Shown: one piece after another, positions 48,131-59,170 of the stretch
Numbering within the stretch: the stretch's first letter is position 1
How the letters are laid out: each line of letters starts with the position of its first letter
Assembly: GCA_035236585.1 (NCBI GenBank)
Contig: CP141132.1
Span: 42,845,880 to 42,909,879 of the forward strand
Origin: Warburgia ugandensis
Taxonomy: Eukaryota > Streptophyta > Magnoliopsida > Canellales > Canellaceae
DNA length: 64,000 bases
Direction of reading: 5' to 3'
Notes under the pieces: generated by a model
The model's input: only the letters and a program-made list of their open reading frames with translations
Databases searched by the model: none
What the model was told of the DNA's origin: nothing
Position numbers and translations under genes: made by a program

Positions 48131-49080
48131 TTAGTTTTTGCTAATCTATACATATTCTCTAACTGGTGGTCATGTGAGTGGGGACTAACTCATTATCTTC
48201 ATGATGGATTATTGTGACTCTAGACTTCTTAGGGAAAACCTCAACTAGGCTGACCTAAGTGTTATCAAATATAGGGTAGATGGCACCAACATCTAAGAGT
48301 TTTAGCACTTTCTCTTTAACTACCTCCTTCATATTAGGATTTAGTCTCCTTTATGTTACTCTAAATGGCCTAACATTTTCTTCTAGGTGAATTCTATGCA
48401 TATACATAGCAAGGCTGATCCCTTTAATGTCTGATATAGTCCACCCTAAAACTATCTTATGTTCTTTGTTAACATCAAGAAGCTTACCTTCTTGTTCTTG
48501 ATATAAATTTGAGCCTATGATTAATGTCAAGGATTCATCTGATCCTAAGTAAATATATTTTAGATTTTCAAGTAATGGATCAAGGACCAAGGTGGGTGGT
48601 TTTTCAACCAAGGGCATAAGAATAGAATTGGATGGAGGAAGAGGTTCCACTTGAGGTGCCCATTTAGAGGCATCCATTATGGGTGAAGCATCTAAAAGAT
48701 TATTTACCTCTTCTGTGGACTTGTCTATATCAAAATCATAAATAAAGTGTGCTAGACATGCCTCAAATGTGTCTAGAATATATGATGGAGGATTAACATC
48801 TTGAATTATACCATCAATTAAATTAACTAAACATGAATCATCTAGGTCAAGTTGCTGATGATCAGCATTAAATAGACTGATCTCTACTTTCATGTTGCTG
48901 AAAGATAATTTCACCACACCATTACTACAATTGACGGTAACATTGGATATGGTTAAGAATGGATGTCCAAGATAATAAAATGTACTGAGAAGTAAAATTA
49001 GTCCACCTGTATTAAAACATCTTCAACCATGTCACATGGGATTTTTATTGATATATCTGCTAACTACAAAGTGGTATTGG
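48131..49080 (-). pseudogene. X3 protease-RT linker
   Basis: The 188-codon open stretch 48917-48351 carries LKYIYLGSDESLTLIIGSNL and GWTISDIKGISLAMYMHRIH, the conserved pre-RT region of Athila polyproteins. Downstream (48350-48131) the LNPNMKEVV-type motif survives with stops. An acidic stretch lies upstream (QQLDLDDSCLVNLIDGIIQD). Confidence 0.83.
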
Positions 49081-49275
49081 TTAGTTAAGGTCACCAAGCC
49101 CAAGTTGTTCATAGAAAGAATATGACAACAAATTTACACTGGCCCCTGGTGCCCTATCTATGACTTGGTCTCCAATAACACAAGAGATAGTATGCATTGA
49201 TCTATAAACTTGGGAGGGGTTTGGTGCTAGATCAAAAATCTCACCTACGCGGTGAGAAAAGGCTTTCTTTTGCAC
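49081..49275 (-). pseudogene. X3 protease region (active site lost)
   Basis: Minus strand: FSHRVGEIFDLAPNP, SMHTISCVIGDQVIDRA, then PGASVNLLSYSFYEQLGLGD. Athila proteases read ...ALxDLGASINLMPxSxxxxLGLG here. In this copy the residues carrying the catalytic Asp are deleted (RA-PGAS), so it could not have been active. Confidence 0.8.
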
Positions 49276-50870
49276 ATTAAGCTTATACTTTTGTGTGTAG
49301 AGTTCTTTGAGAAATTTGGCATAAGAAGGAATGTCTTTAATAGCATTGAGTAATGGGATATTGATTTACACATGTTTAAACACATTCATTGTCTCATGAA
49401 AATTAGTTCCTTTCTTTGCCTTATTTAACATCCTAAGGAATGGAACTTTAGGAACATAATGTGCCTCCACTATAGGCTCAGATAGAATTGGAGATTTCTG
49501 TCTTCTCTCTTTCTCTTTGATTATAGGTAGTTCATTTTCCTTTAAGTTTTCCTCAGTCTACCCTACTTAATTATCAACTCAACGGCCACTACTAAGGGGA
49601 GTTATTGACTTTGTGTGTTCATGTGGTCATGTGAATTTGAATTGACCCTATTTCAAATTGTCCCTTAGGGTTTGGAATTGATAAGCTAGGAAATTGTTCC
49701 TTTCCTCTATCACTAAGTATTGTAGATAACTGGCTCACTTGTATCTCTAGTTTCGCAATAGCTTGAGAATTGACATTGGCTGATTGTCAACTCTCATTCT
49801 AGATTTGGTGCAAGCCTTGTTAGTCTCTTTATTTTGTTTTAGGAGTAATTGAATATTGTCCTCAACTGATGGTTTCTTTGGTTGTTGAGGAAGCTGAAAA
49901 CCATGTGGTTGCTAGGAAACTAAAGTTCTAGGAAAGTTTTAATGTTCTTAGACCATGACAAGTTAGGATGCCTAGCCCATCTTGGATTATAAGTCTCAGG
50001 ATATGGATTACTGCTAAGGTTGTGATATGCATGCATTGCATTTGCTGAGCTATGGTTAAGTGTGCTAGCTAGAACCATGGGGGCGTCTAATTTGGCAGTC
50101 ATTATCTGGAACATACGTTCAAGCTTGTCCATACGTCCCTCAAAAGATTCAATGTTATAAGATGTACCTATGGTCACTCCTATCTCATAAAGGATTCCTC
50201 TCTTTTAATACTGGGAATTTCTATCTATCCTATTTGAATAGTTCCATTGTTGGGAATTTTCATCTAATGTCTCAAAAAATTCCTAGGCCTCTATCTCATT
50301 TTTCATCATGAGGAACCTCCCACTAGCTACATCTATCATTTGTCTATTTTGAGGTGCAAGTGCCTCATAAAAGTACTAAACTTGCTACCACTTTTCAAAA
50401 CCATGATGGGGATACTTTTGCAACAATTCATTCCACCTTTCCTAGAATTCATAATATTGTTCACCTTCTCTTTATTGAAAGTTTATAATTTCCCTACAAA
50501 TGGCATTGGTCTTATATACGAGGAAAAATTCATTCAAAAACTTTTTAAACAACTGGTTCCATGTAGCAATGGAATCGACCTCTAAAGAATTTAGCCATGA
50601 TTTGGTCTTATCTTTCAACAAGAAGGGAAACAACCTAGTTTTAATAGACTCAACCAAAACATTTCAGAACTTGAATGTAACACAAATATCGAGTTCTTGA
50701 TAAGTAGGTATGGATCCTCTATATCTTGATAGTAAAATGTTGGGAGTAATTGAATGACTCCAAGTCTAAGCTCAAAGTGGTCTAAATTGGTGGGTGGCAA
50801 TGTGATGCATGATAGAGTATTTAGTTGAAGTGACACATAGAAATCTCTTAACCTTGTGCTCAACTACAGC
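49276..50870 (-). pseudogene. X3 gag (decayed)
   Basis: Minus-strand 50657-50472 reads IKTRLFPFLLKDKTKSWLNS and WNQLFKKFLNEFF, the retrotransposon gag capsid motif (LRLFPFSLKDKAKxWLNSL). Further on, 50177-49920 has a coiled-coil-like stretch (FEGRMDKLERMFQIMTAKLD) and then PYPETYNPRWARHPNLSW, as in Athila gag. The likely N-terminus lies near 50863 (frame 50863-50615). Several stops and frameshifts separate these pieces. Confidence 0.85.
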
Positions 50871-51980
50871 TGGTGGGTTGGCCATGGGGTTAGGAATTTG
50901 ATTTCTCACCTTTGTTTAGGGCTACGTATCGAATGGTACTAATTTTGTGTTCTAAGATTGATGACCTTGCATGCACTACTATGCAACCTAACTAAATGTG
51001 AAATCTAACTCTAAATGTTGTACAATCAATCCTAATTGTCATCTAATGAGTTCTTTCAATAATCTTTGTTTCTGTAGGATGGTAGCTTTTAGACCGAAAT
51101 CTATATGCTCCTCCTTTTATCTAGGCTCGACTATTTCTTACCAATTAGGTCCTGCTCAAAGTGGTTAATACAATTCTTATGTAAGGAGGCATTTAGACTC
51201 AATAAACATCAATGAAAGGTGTGAGAAAATCACTTAGATTTTGCATACCCACTATAATCACAGCGCTACTAGAGTGAATATTTTTACTCCTTCAAAAAGG
51301 GTCCTACAAACTCAAAACCTCAAGTCTCATACTACTTGAATTAAAATTAAGCTTTAAGGATGGGATTGAGAACATATAAGGAATTAATTTAATTACCTAG
51401 GTGGGCCACAGATCTTGTGATGAAATCTAGTCCTTTTCTTATGAGGGTTCATGTGGGGCCCTTACTATGAATGTGAACATCCACCATAAAGAAATTAAAC
51501 ATGCAATGCAATACAAGGGAAAGCAAACTAATGCCTACCTATATGCTATCTAACACAGGGTCCACATGTTAATAGACAAGACATTATAACTGGATAGCAT
51601 GTGCCTTAGCTATAGCAGAGCTCAGGCTAACCATTGTTAAATAGGTGTAAACTAATGCAACAACCCTACATAATATGCAACAAGTTATAATGAATGACCT
51701 TAAACTATATCAATTAAACTACCATCCAAAATGTGATTTACACTAAATGCAACTATACTATGAAAATAAAGAGAGTGACACAAACTTACAGTGGGGTTCC
51801 TAATAAAGATCAAGTGTGGACCACCATACCCACACTTGGCCTATATTATTATAACACACTTAAAATAAATAATTAAAATTAAGAATACAATGGTGCCTCA
51901 CTACAAATCCTCTCAAAAACAAGAAAAAAACTAATCTAAGAAAGCAATAAAATCCTAACTAATTTGATGAAGCTTTGGTC
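50871..51980 (-). other. X3 leader
   Basis: About 1.1 kb between gag and primer site, matching X5's leader (39891-40567) and X4's (54431-55712). No gene seen. Confidence 0.75.
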
Positions 51981-52000
51981 CACACGGAACCAAAAACTTG
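51981..52000 (-). other. Primer binding site of X3 (degenerate)
   Basis: Plus-strand cacacggaaccaaaaacttg corresponds to the acggcgccaaaaactt site in X5, with several substitutions, and abuts the LTR at 52002. Confidence 0.6.
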
Positions 52001-52001
52001 G

Positions 52002-54036
52002 TGTAGCTTTAATATTACTTGCAAGTGCATGAATCACTATAGTAATTGTATGTGACTGAGGGTGATCCCATGAGGAATCTCACAAATTTTTTGTGCAATT
52101 GAATCTTATTTAAATTAGCTATCTTAGCCAAAGAAAGATTGTATTTGATTTATTCTCAGAATTGAAAGAACATGGAATTAGAAACATTCATGGAATTAGA
52201 AACTAAACTAAGGAAAATTTCTAAAAATAAATTTTTCTAAAATTAGAAACTTTTTAAAAACTAAACTAAAGGTGCAACTAACTTAAGCAATGAAATATAA
52301 ACATGAACTAAACATGTAGCTAATCAATGAATCAAAGCAGGTAAAAATAAGAACTAAAATAGTATGCATGGACCATGGAAGGGTGTGAATGGATCATGAA
52401 ACATGAAATGCAATACTCTAAGGAAGTTAAACATTAGAGCGTTCAAGAAAGATGCACCTAAATCCAATATGTTTTTTTGAATTTTCAACCTAAGAAAAGT
52501 GGGGTGCACCATTTAGGAAAATGAAATAACATAACATGGATTCAACTTCAAATCTAATACCATCTATGCATCCTTCATTCATGAGTAGCATGCATGTGAA
52601 CAAAAAGAGATAAACAAGAAGATGAAAAAAGCTGAGAACTTAAACTAGAAGAGAATAAGCACTAATGGAAAGTGAGCAAGCTAAAGATGATCCAAAGGTA
52701 ATTACCTCTTAGATGTCACTACAAGAGGTTGATAACCCTTTCACCAATGAAAGCACAAAACTAGAAATAAAGTATAAGGGAAAACACCCAAGGAATGATG
52801 CACATGAAACAAAGATCAATACTTAACAAGAAGGAAAGTTGTTGGAAAACCAACTTGGAAAAGATGTAGAACATAAAGGAAGGAGGTGGGCTGAAGTTGG
52901 GATGGGTGGCGGCATGGAACTCTTAGCAAAGCTACATGGAAGGCTTTGAGAAGAAGGTGAGGAGGATCAACCCTTGGGTGGCTCATGGAACTCCCTATGT
53001 TTGTTGCATGGGATGCCTCTTTATTTTTTATGTGGATTGCACTTTCTAACTTTCTAGAATTCTATCTCTAGGGAGAAGGAAAGAAAAGAGAAGAATGTGG
53101 GGAAGGTAACTTAAGAAGGGAATTAGAAGTAGGACTCTAGGAAGGTTCTAAGAATGTGGGAAACTAGGAAGGTTAATAGAAAGTGGAAAGGAGGTAGAAT
53201 GAAATGGGAAAACCCTAAGGAATGACAAGGTGGGAGGCACCACTTTTCAAGGAGGTGCCTCGACCCTATGTTCAATACATCATGAAACCTATTGGTGGTT
53301 GATAGAGAGAGATGAAAAAAGAGAAAACAAAAGTGGAAGGAGATAGTTAGGGCATCTTTTCCTATTGGTTCACCTTAGCATGCATATCTTCTTTGTTTGA
53401 TATTCATCCAACTTTCCTTCTAATTTTCCACTTGAATTTCATGATTTTTTCAATGGATATGTGTTTGAATCTCTCCTCTCATTTTGTGGCTCCATGTGGC
53501 ATAACTTATATGGCTCAGCTTAAATGGCTTGGCCTCATGGCTTCATGGCTTGAATTCTCCTAGATAACTCCTTGATGGCTTAGGTGGCTTTAGTGGCTTA
53601 TTTGGCTTGTATGGCTAAGGTGGCTTGCATGCATAGCTTTTCCATGGCCACTTATAGTCAACTTTGAGTCTTTCAATTGCTTTCTTGCTTACCCTAGAAT
53701 GATCTTGAGCCTTGATTAAGCTTGAAATGTTTAAATTTAGGTCCTAGATCTCTCTTTTCATCCTGATCTTCAATTCTCATCTTAGTTGATCTAGGCCATT
53801 GGATCATTTTCTCGATACCTACAAAATATTAAAAATCTAATTATATCCTATAAAATTATAATTACTTAAATAATTACTCTGGAGTAGCTTATGAACTTGC
53901 AAAATATTAAAATTTTGGATTATTAGGTCATAAAAGCATGTGTTATGAATTTTGGCAACAACCTATGATAATATCATATATTTTATAATAAATAGATTAC
54001 TAATTGGGTACTTTTTATACAAAATTGAAAACCTAT
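52002..54036 (-). repeat. 5' LTR of X3 (about 2035 bp)
   Basis: Plus-strand start TGTAGCTTTAATATTACTTGC. It is collinear with the 3' LTR minus S1 and ends near attgaaaacctat (54036), where X4's gag resumes. The end is worn (no clear TACA). No gene. Confidence 0.85.
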
Positions 54037-54430
54037 CGGTTTTGTGTATGAGGAGAACTTATTCAGAAATTTTTTCGATAATCGATCCCATGTGGCAATG
54101 GAACGACCTCTAATGAATTTAGCTAAGATTTTGCCTTATCTTTCAAGGAGAATGGAAACATCCTAAGTCTAATGGAATAGTTTTAAAAGTTTCAGAACTT
54201 GAATGTGGCACATATATCAATAAATTCCTTAACGTTAGGTACAAATCCTCTCTCTCAAGAATGTAATAAGATGGGACTAACTGAAGGACTCTAGGTTTTA
54301 GCTTGCATGGTCTACATTGGTAGGGGGTACTATAATGCATGAGGGAGTGTTAATTGTAATGACACATAAAATTCTATAATGGCCTTGGCTTCAACTGCAA
54401 CTGAGTTTTCCATGGGTTTCTATATTTGTT
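54037..54430 (-). pseudogene. X4 gag, right half (N-terminal part)
   Basis: Continues the gag cut at 26438: cggttttgtgtatgaggaga matches X3's ggtcttatatacgagg at 50507. The minus-strand frame 54340-54143 (PRVLQLVPSYYILEREDLYL, PHSSSETFKTIPLDLGCF) parallels X3's 50863-50615 (VLHSSSEMFWLSLLKLGCF). Confidence 0.8.
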
Positions 54431-55712
54431 CTCTTACCCCTTGTATGAGGGTACATTCAATCTCAAAATGTTATCTTATCGATGATTGTACATATATTAT
54501 GATTTAATCCTAACTAAATGTGACTTCTAACTCTAAATGATGCACAATCGATACCTAATGGTTTGCTAGCAAGCTATTTTGTTGTTCCCTTTTAATTAGT
54601 AGAGTGTAGCTTTTAGACCTAAATCTAGACAGCTACTCCTTCTATCTAGGCTAGACTACTTCTTACTAGTTAGGTATTGCTTAGCATGGTTAATACAATA
54701 CTTATGTAAGGAGGCATTTAGACCTCAACAAATGTTAATGAAAAGCATGGGAAAATCACTTGGATTTTGCATAAGCACTATAACTACAATGCTCAGAAGT
54801 CAGTAGGGTGACAATAGATCTACTCCTTCAAAAAGGGTCTTATGAGCTCCAAAACCCTAAGTCTCTTCCTACTTGATTTTAAATTAGAATTTATGGTTGG
54901 GATTGCAAGCATACAAGGATTGGTTTGCTTACCTAGGAGGGCCAAGGATCTAATGATGAAATCTGGTCCTTATCTTATGAGGGTTCCTGTGGGGCCCTTA
55001 CTAACAATTTGATCATCCACCATAAAGTAGTAAACATTGTGTAGTACAATGCAAGAAAATAAATTAATGCCTATCTATATGTTATCTAACAAAGGGTCCA
55101 CATGATAATAGATTGTTCACTATAATTAGACAGCCTATCCCTTAGTTACAGCTGAATTCTGCCTAATCTTTGTTAGATGGTGCAATTTCTAATGTAGTAG
55201 TGCTAAAAATTATGCAACAATTTAGTATGCATGAGTTATACTATATGAATTACACTACCAACCAAAAATGCAATTTATACTAAATGCAATTACACTAGAA
55301 AAAATAAAGAGACAATTGGCTACTTACAATGGGGTCTTGGATGTGAGTTGCCTCATACAAGGGTGGGGGCATCCAATCCTTGAGTGGAAGGGGCCCACAC
55401 AAGAACTGTATTATTACAGCCCATTTTTAAATAAAAATTACACTTGGCCTCATTATAATTTGTTTCAAAAATAAAAAACCTAATATATAAAAACAAGGAA
55501 ATCCTAATTACTTTGACAAAGCTTTGACCCACAAGATTGCCGACACTCCTTTTGCTAAATTCCCCTTGCACAAAACAAAGAAAATGTGTCAATTCTAAGG
55601 ATTTAGCAAAATATGCAAAAAAAGATACAAAACCCTAAACTAATGCAACCTAAACTATGACCAAGGATGAATCATTCTAGCTAGAATCCAATTACAAATT
55701 CATTGTGATTTC
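54431..55712 (-). other. X4 leader
   Basis: Aligns with X3's leader: the cctaaatctagac-gctac block, gtaaggaggcatttagacctcaa, ttacctaggagggccaagga. No gene seen in this 1.3-kb stretch. Confidence 0.72.
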
Positions 55713-55733
55713 CCGACAGCAGTGCTAAAAACT
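55713..55733 (-). other. Primer binding site of X4 (degenerate Athila type)
   Basis: ccgacagcagtgctaaaaact on the plus strand corresponds to gcaacggcgccaaaaactt, just before the LTR's TG at 55737. Confidence 0.6.
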
Positions 55734-56400
55734 TAATGTCATGAAATAAGTACTCGTAGGCACACAAATCAAAGTAGTATGATGATACACAAGTGAAGTC
55801 ATTCCGATGAGGAATATCACAAATTTATATTCAATTGGAATCTATTTAGATCAATTATCCTACCCAAAGGAAGATTCTATTTTGACTTATTCTAAGAAGT
55901 AAAAGAACATGGAATTACAAACATGCATAAAATTAGAACTTAAGCTAAAGAAACTATCTAAAAGTAAAGACTTTCTAAAAATAAGATTATACAATTCTAC
56001 GAATGGAATTAGAAACTAACATGCATTCAAGAAACGAAACTAATGAAAAACTAGAAACATGAATAACCTAGAAACCTAAAAATGAATGATCTTTCTAAAA
56101 CTAGAAATTAGAAACTCTAAAAATAAAAACTTCCTAAAACTAGAATTAGAAAATAAACTTCTAACATGTAAGTAATCTTAAAGAAACATCCTAAAGATTT
56201 TTACTTTCCAAGGATAAATGCCTTTCAATATTAGAAATTGGAACTTCCTAAAAAAGAAACTTTTAAAACCAAAATTTAAAACTTTCTATACAATGAAATC
56301 TAATATAAACATTCAAGCTAACATGGTTAATGGATAGAGTCTAATCTCCATATCTCATAGAAGTTACTTTTCTTTGGAGGTAGAGAATATCTCTCAATCC

Positions 56401-56481
56401 TGGTCAATACTTTTGTGAAGGTCCAATACTTCTATAGTGAGAATGAGAATGTCTCTTGATCCTACTTCACAAAAGTACTGG
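56401..56481. repeat. Short inverted repeat in X4 LTR
   Basis: tacttttgtgaag (56406-56419) and cttcacaaaagtactgg (56464-56480) are inverted copies separated by about 45 bases. Flanking aatatctctcaatcctgg and aatgtctcttgatcctac are direct near-copies. Confidence 0.6.
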
Positions 56482-56503
56482 ACTTGTTGCCAACATTCAT
56501 AGA

Positions 56504-56506
<3 letters not shown>

Positions 56507-56548
<42 letters not shown>
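56507..56548. repeat. (TC)21 microsatellite
   Basis: Uninterrupted tctctc run of about 42 bases. No interruption suggests recent slippage. Confidence 0.97.
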
Positions 56549-56553
<5 letters not shown>

Positions 56554-59055
56554 TCCAAAAATAATATTTGAAAATTTTCTTTATTTTAAAAACAAGTTAA
56601 AAAATCATTATATTTAATATATTTTTAAAATTCCACCTTTGAACTAGATGTCACATGTGAAACCTTCCCACATACATTAAAGTAAGGGAAAACATGCTAA
56701 TCAATTTTCTTTGCCATAGGATCCACTAATCATACATTAAATTATTAAATAAAGCACACTTTCAAAAATTGTCTGTAAGGTTTACAATATCAGGAGTATC
56801 AACCTTAAAAGTATCATCAAATTACTAACATAGTACAATATAAAAAATTAACTATTAATATAGCCAAATTAAGGAGATCTTTTCCTAAAGTAAAAATGGA
56901 TACTCAACACGAAATATGAAATATGCAAAATCAAAGCATGCTAATATTAACAACTTTCATAAAACACACTTTCTATAATTAAAACTTTCCTAAATTAAGA
57001 ACATTCCTAAATGAAAACTTTAAAAAAATAAAATTTAACAATTTTCCTAAATCATGCAAGTCTAAGGAGACCAGGCAACACATTCATTACATTCATCAAT
57101 TAAACTTTCTAAACATGAAATTTAGCAACTATGACAAAATCCATGACAAAATCAATTACATTCCTAAACTACGAATTAGAAACCACCTAAGATGCAAATT
57201 AGTAAACAATGGAATCTAAACTAGACAACAACTAAACAAAAAAACTAATGAAAGCAATCACTAATCAAGCAAAGAAAGGAGAACTACCCAAGTATCATGC
57301 GTGTGACCATGGAATGGTACACATGATTCATTGGGTAGTAATGGATCTACTTAAGTACTTTGAAAACCTAGAATGTGCAATCTAATGCAAGCATTAACTA
57401 AGAAATCTAACAATCTAATTTGGTTCTCAAAAAATCAAGTAAATATGAAGTGTATGGTGCTGGAAATTAGACATAACAAACCATAAAGAAAAATTCCAGC
57501 AGCATGCTATTTAAAAAATTCACTCAATAAGACATGGAATTAAGAAATTCCAATGTAAGCAAACATTCAAGAATGAAGATCATCGACTACGGGACACAAG
57601 TATGAATTGTAAACTCCAACTAACTTCATTGAGTCACATTAATATCCATCAACATAATGCCTACAATACATGTAATCCAAATCTGAAAATTATATCCTAT
57701 TACAATGAATGCTACTTGATCTTATCAACCCAAACCTACTAGCTAAACCTTCTTCAACACCCCAACATCAATCATGAAAAAGCATGCTTAAAATCAAGGG
57801 AAAATCCACTAGAAAATAAAGGAAAGCTTGAAGAACAATGAGGAAAGTAAGAAGGGATTTCAACGAAACCAAATGAGATCTAAAGGAAATTAAAAGCAAG
57901 GAAAAGGATAGATTCCTTGACTATCACTAAAAGGGAAAGTACAAACATGAATCTTGATCAATAAGCAAAGAAGAACTAAGGAAAAGGGAAAAGCATTCAA
58001 CTAGAACAATGAAAATTTAAGAACAACAAACAGAAGAAGATTTAAAAGAGAACCATCTAACCTTTGAAGGAAGATTTATAGGACAAGACCAAGGTGTGGA
58101 GTACACATGGGAAAGAGCAACCCAACTTGAAGAGGATAGCGGCCACCCAAAGGAGAAAACATGAAGTGCTAGGAGGTAAGGGAAGGGGCAAAGAAAAAGG
58201 ATGGCCTCCTCCCTTGGAGTAGGCATTCTTTTCTTGCTCTAAAATTCTTTTTTTTTTTTTTTTTCTCTTCCTAGGTTCTTGTAACATCTTGGATTTTTCC
58301 AAACATTTTTATTTATTTTAAGTTGGAAAATAGAAAAAATTTCCTTTGTTTAAGAAAAATAAAGTTTAGAGTGATAATATATAAGTAATTTTTAAAATTT
58401 CATCAACTTCTTTTCAAGAGTTTTGGTAAAACCTCCACATATATGTAAAATAACAACCTTATAACCTATGAATGGTTAAAGATATAAACCACAGGATCAT
58501 CCATACTATCACAAGTAAAGCCACACATGCCATATGAAAAATTACTATACTTATATTATAGTCATCCAATGGAAAATTACTACCAAAAGTAAACTACACT
58601 TAAGTCATAGTCTCCTCACATCTAAATTGATCTAGATACTTTTTCCTTCCCCCTATCTCTCTCTCCTGAACTACCTAAAGTATCAGCTGAAATGTTGGTT
58701 GTAGGGGGTGAGCAAAAACAACAACTTATAATAGGAAGAAAAACTAATATAAACTAGAATGACTAAAATAGAGCATGTGATAGCATAGGTATAAGCATAT
58801 GTCTACCTTTATATATATATATATATAGTTTCTAAAAGAAAATGTGATCAACACATATGCAATAAAGATCCACAAAGACTGATGATTTCAACCCATCCAT
58901 AAGGTTTGAAAGTAACTAAAAAATCCATCAAATCAGTGTGCTAAAAAAAAATCTTGTTGAACTCAGGTGCATAGCCTTCAATTCACAATGCACAAATCCA
59001 TGCCCACATTGTTCATGGAACACTAATCGCTCCATATCATAGTGGTATACAATGC

Positions 59056-59170
59056 TACCACTAGGGACCATCAGTGGCATATCAACCTACCATCGAGACC
59101 ATTAGTAGCATATCGTCCTATCACCAAGACCATTGGTGGCATATCGTCCTAACACCAGGATCAATGGTCT
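59056..59170 (-). repeat. 31-bp minisatellite in LTR B (3-4 units)
   Basis: Units of the form catcgagaccattagtagca-tatcgtccta, the reverse complement of the LTR A units at 7114-7423. Confidence 0.85.

Larger units (their letters stand above)
26439..54036 (-). mobile_element. X3: Athila-like Ty3/gypsy element holding three later insertions
   Basis: The two LTRs (26439-28113 plus 32806-33103 on the left; 52002-54036 on the right) are about 2 kb each without inserts. On the minus strand the order is 5' LTR, degenerate primer site, leader, gag, protease, linker, RT, RNase H, integrase, 3' non-coding region, polypurine tract, 3' LTR. It lies in X4's gag: the gag sequence stops at ...aattggttttt on the left and resumes at cggttttgtgtatgagg on the right, with a shared ggtttt that is probably the target duplication. 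Inserts are S1 in the 3' LTR, X5 in the 3' non-coding region and S2 in RT. Protein motifs (RKDWPL, GPFPNSFSYLYVLVGVDYMS, WTISDIKGIS) are typical of the Athila clade. Confidence 0.87.
55737..58279 (-). repeat. X4 5' LTR (incomplete)
   Basis: Plus strand starts TGTCATGAAATAAGTACTCG, with the worn form of the Athila LTR block (gatgaggaatatcacaaatttatattcaattgg). It runs to 58279, where LTR B begins, so the U3 part lies beyond the window or is lost. Its middle (about 56300-57400) is longer than in X3 and holds a (TC)n run and a small hairpin. No gene. The Ser/Leu-rich frames near 58017-58302 are not supported. Confidence 0.7.

Noticed and set aside
58017-58302. Two overlapping minus-strand frames near the X4/B junction, one Lys-rich at its start
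   Set aside because: The Lys run comes from a poly-T tract in the DNA, and one frame crosses the insertion boundary at 58280, so it cannot be an ancestral gene.
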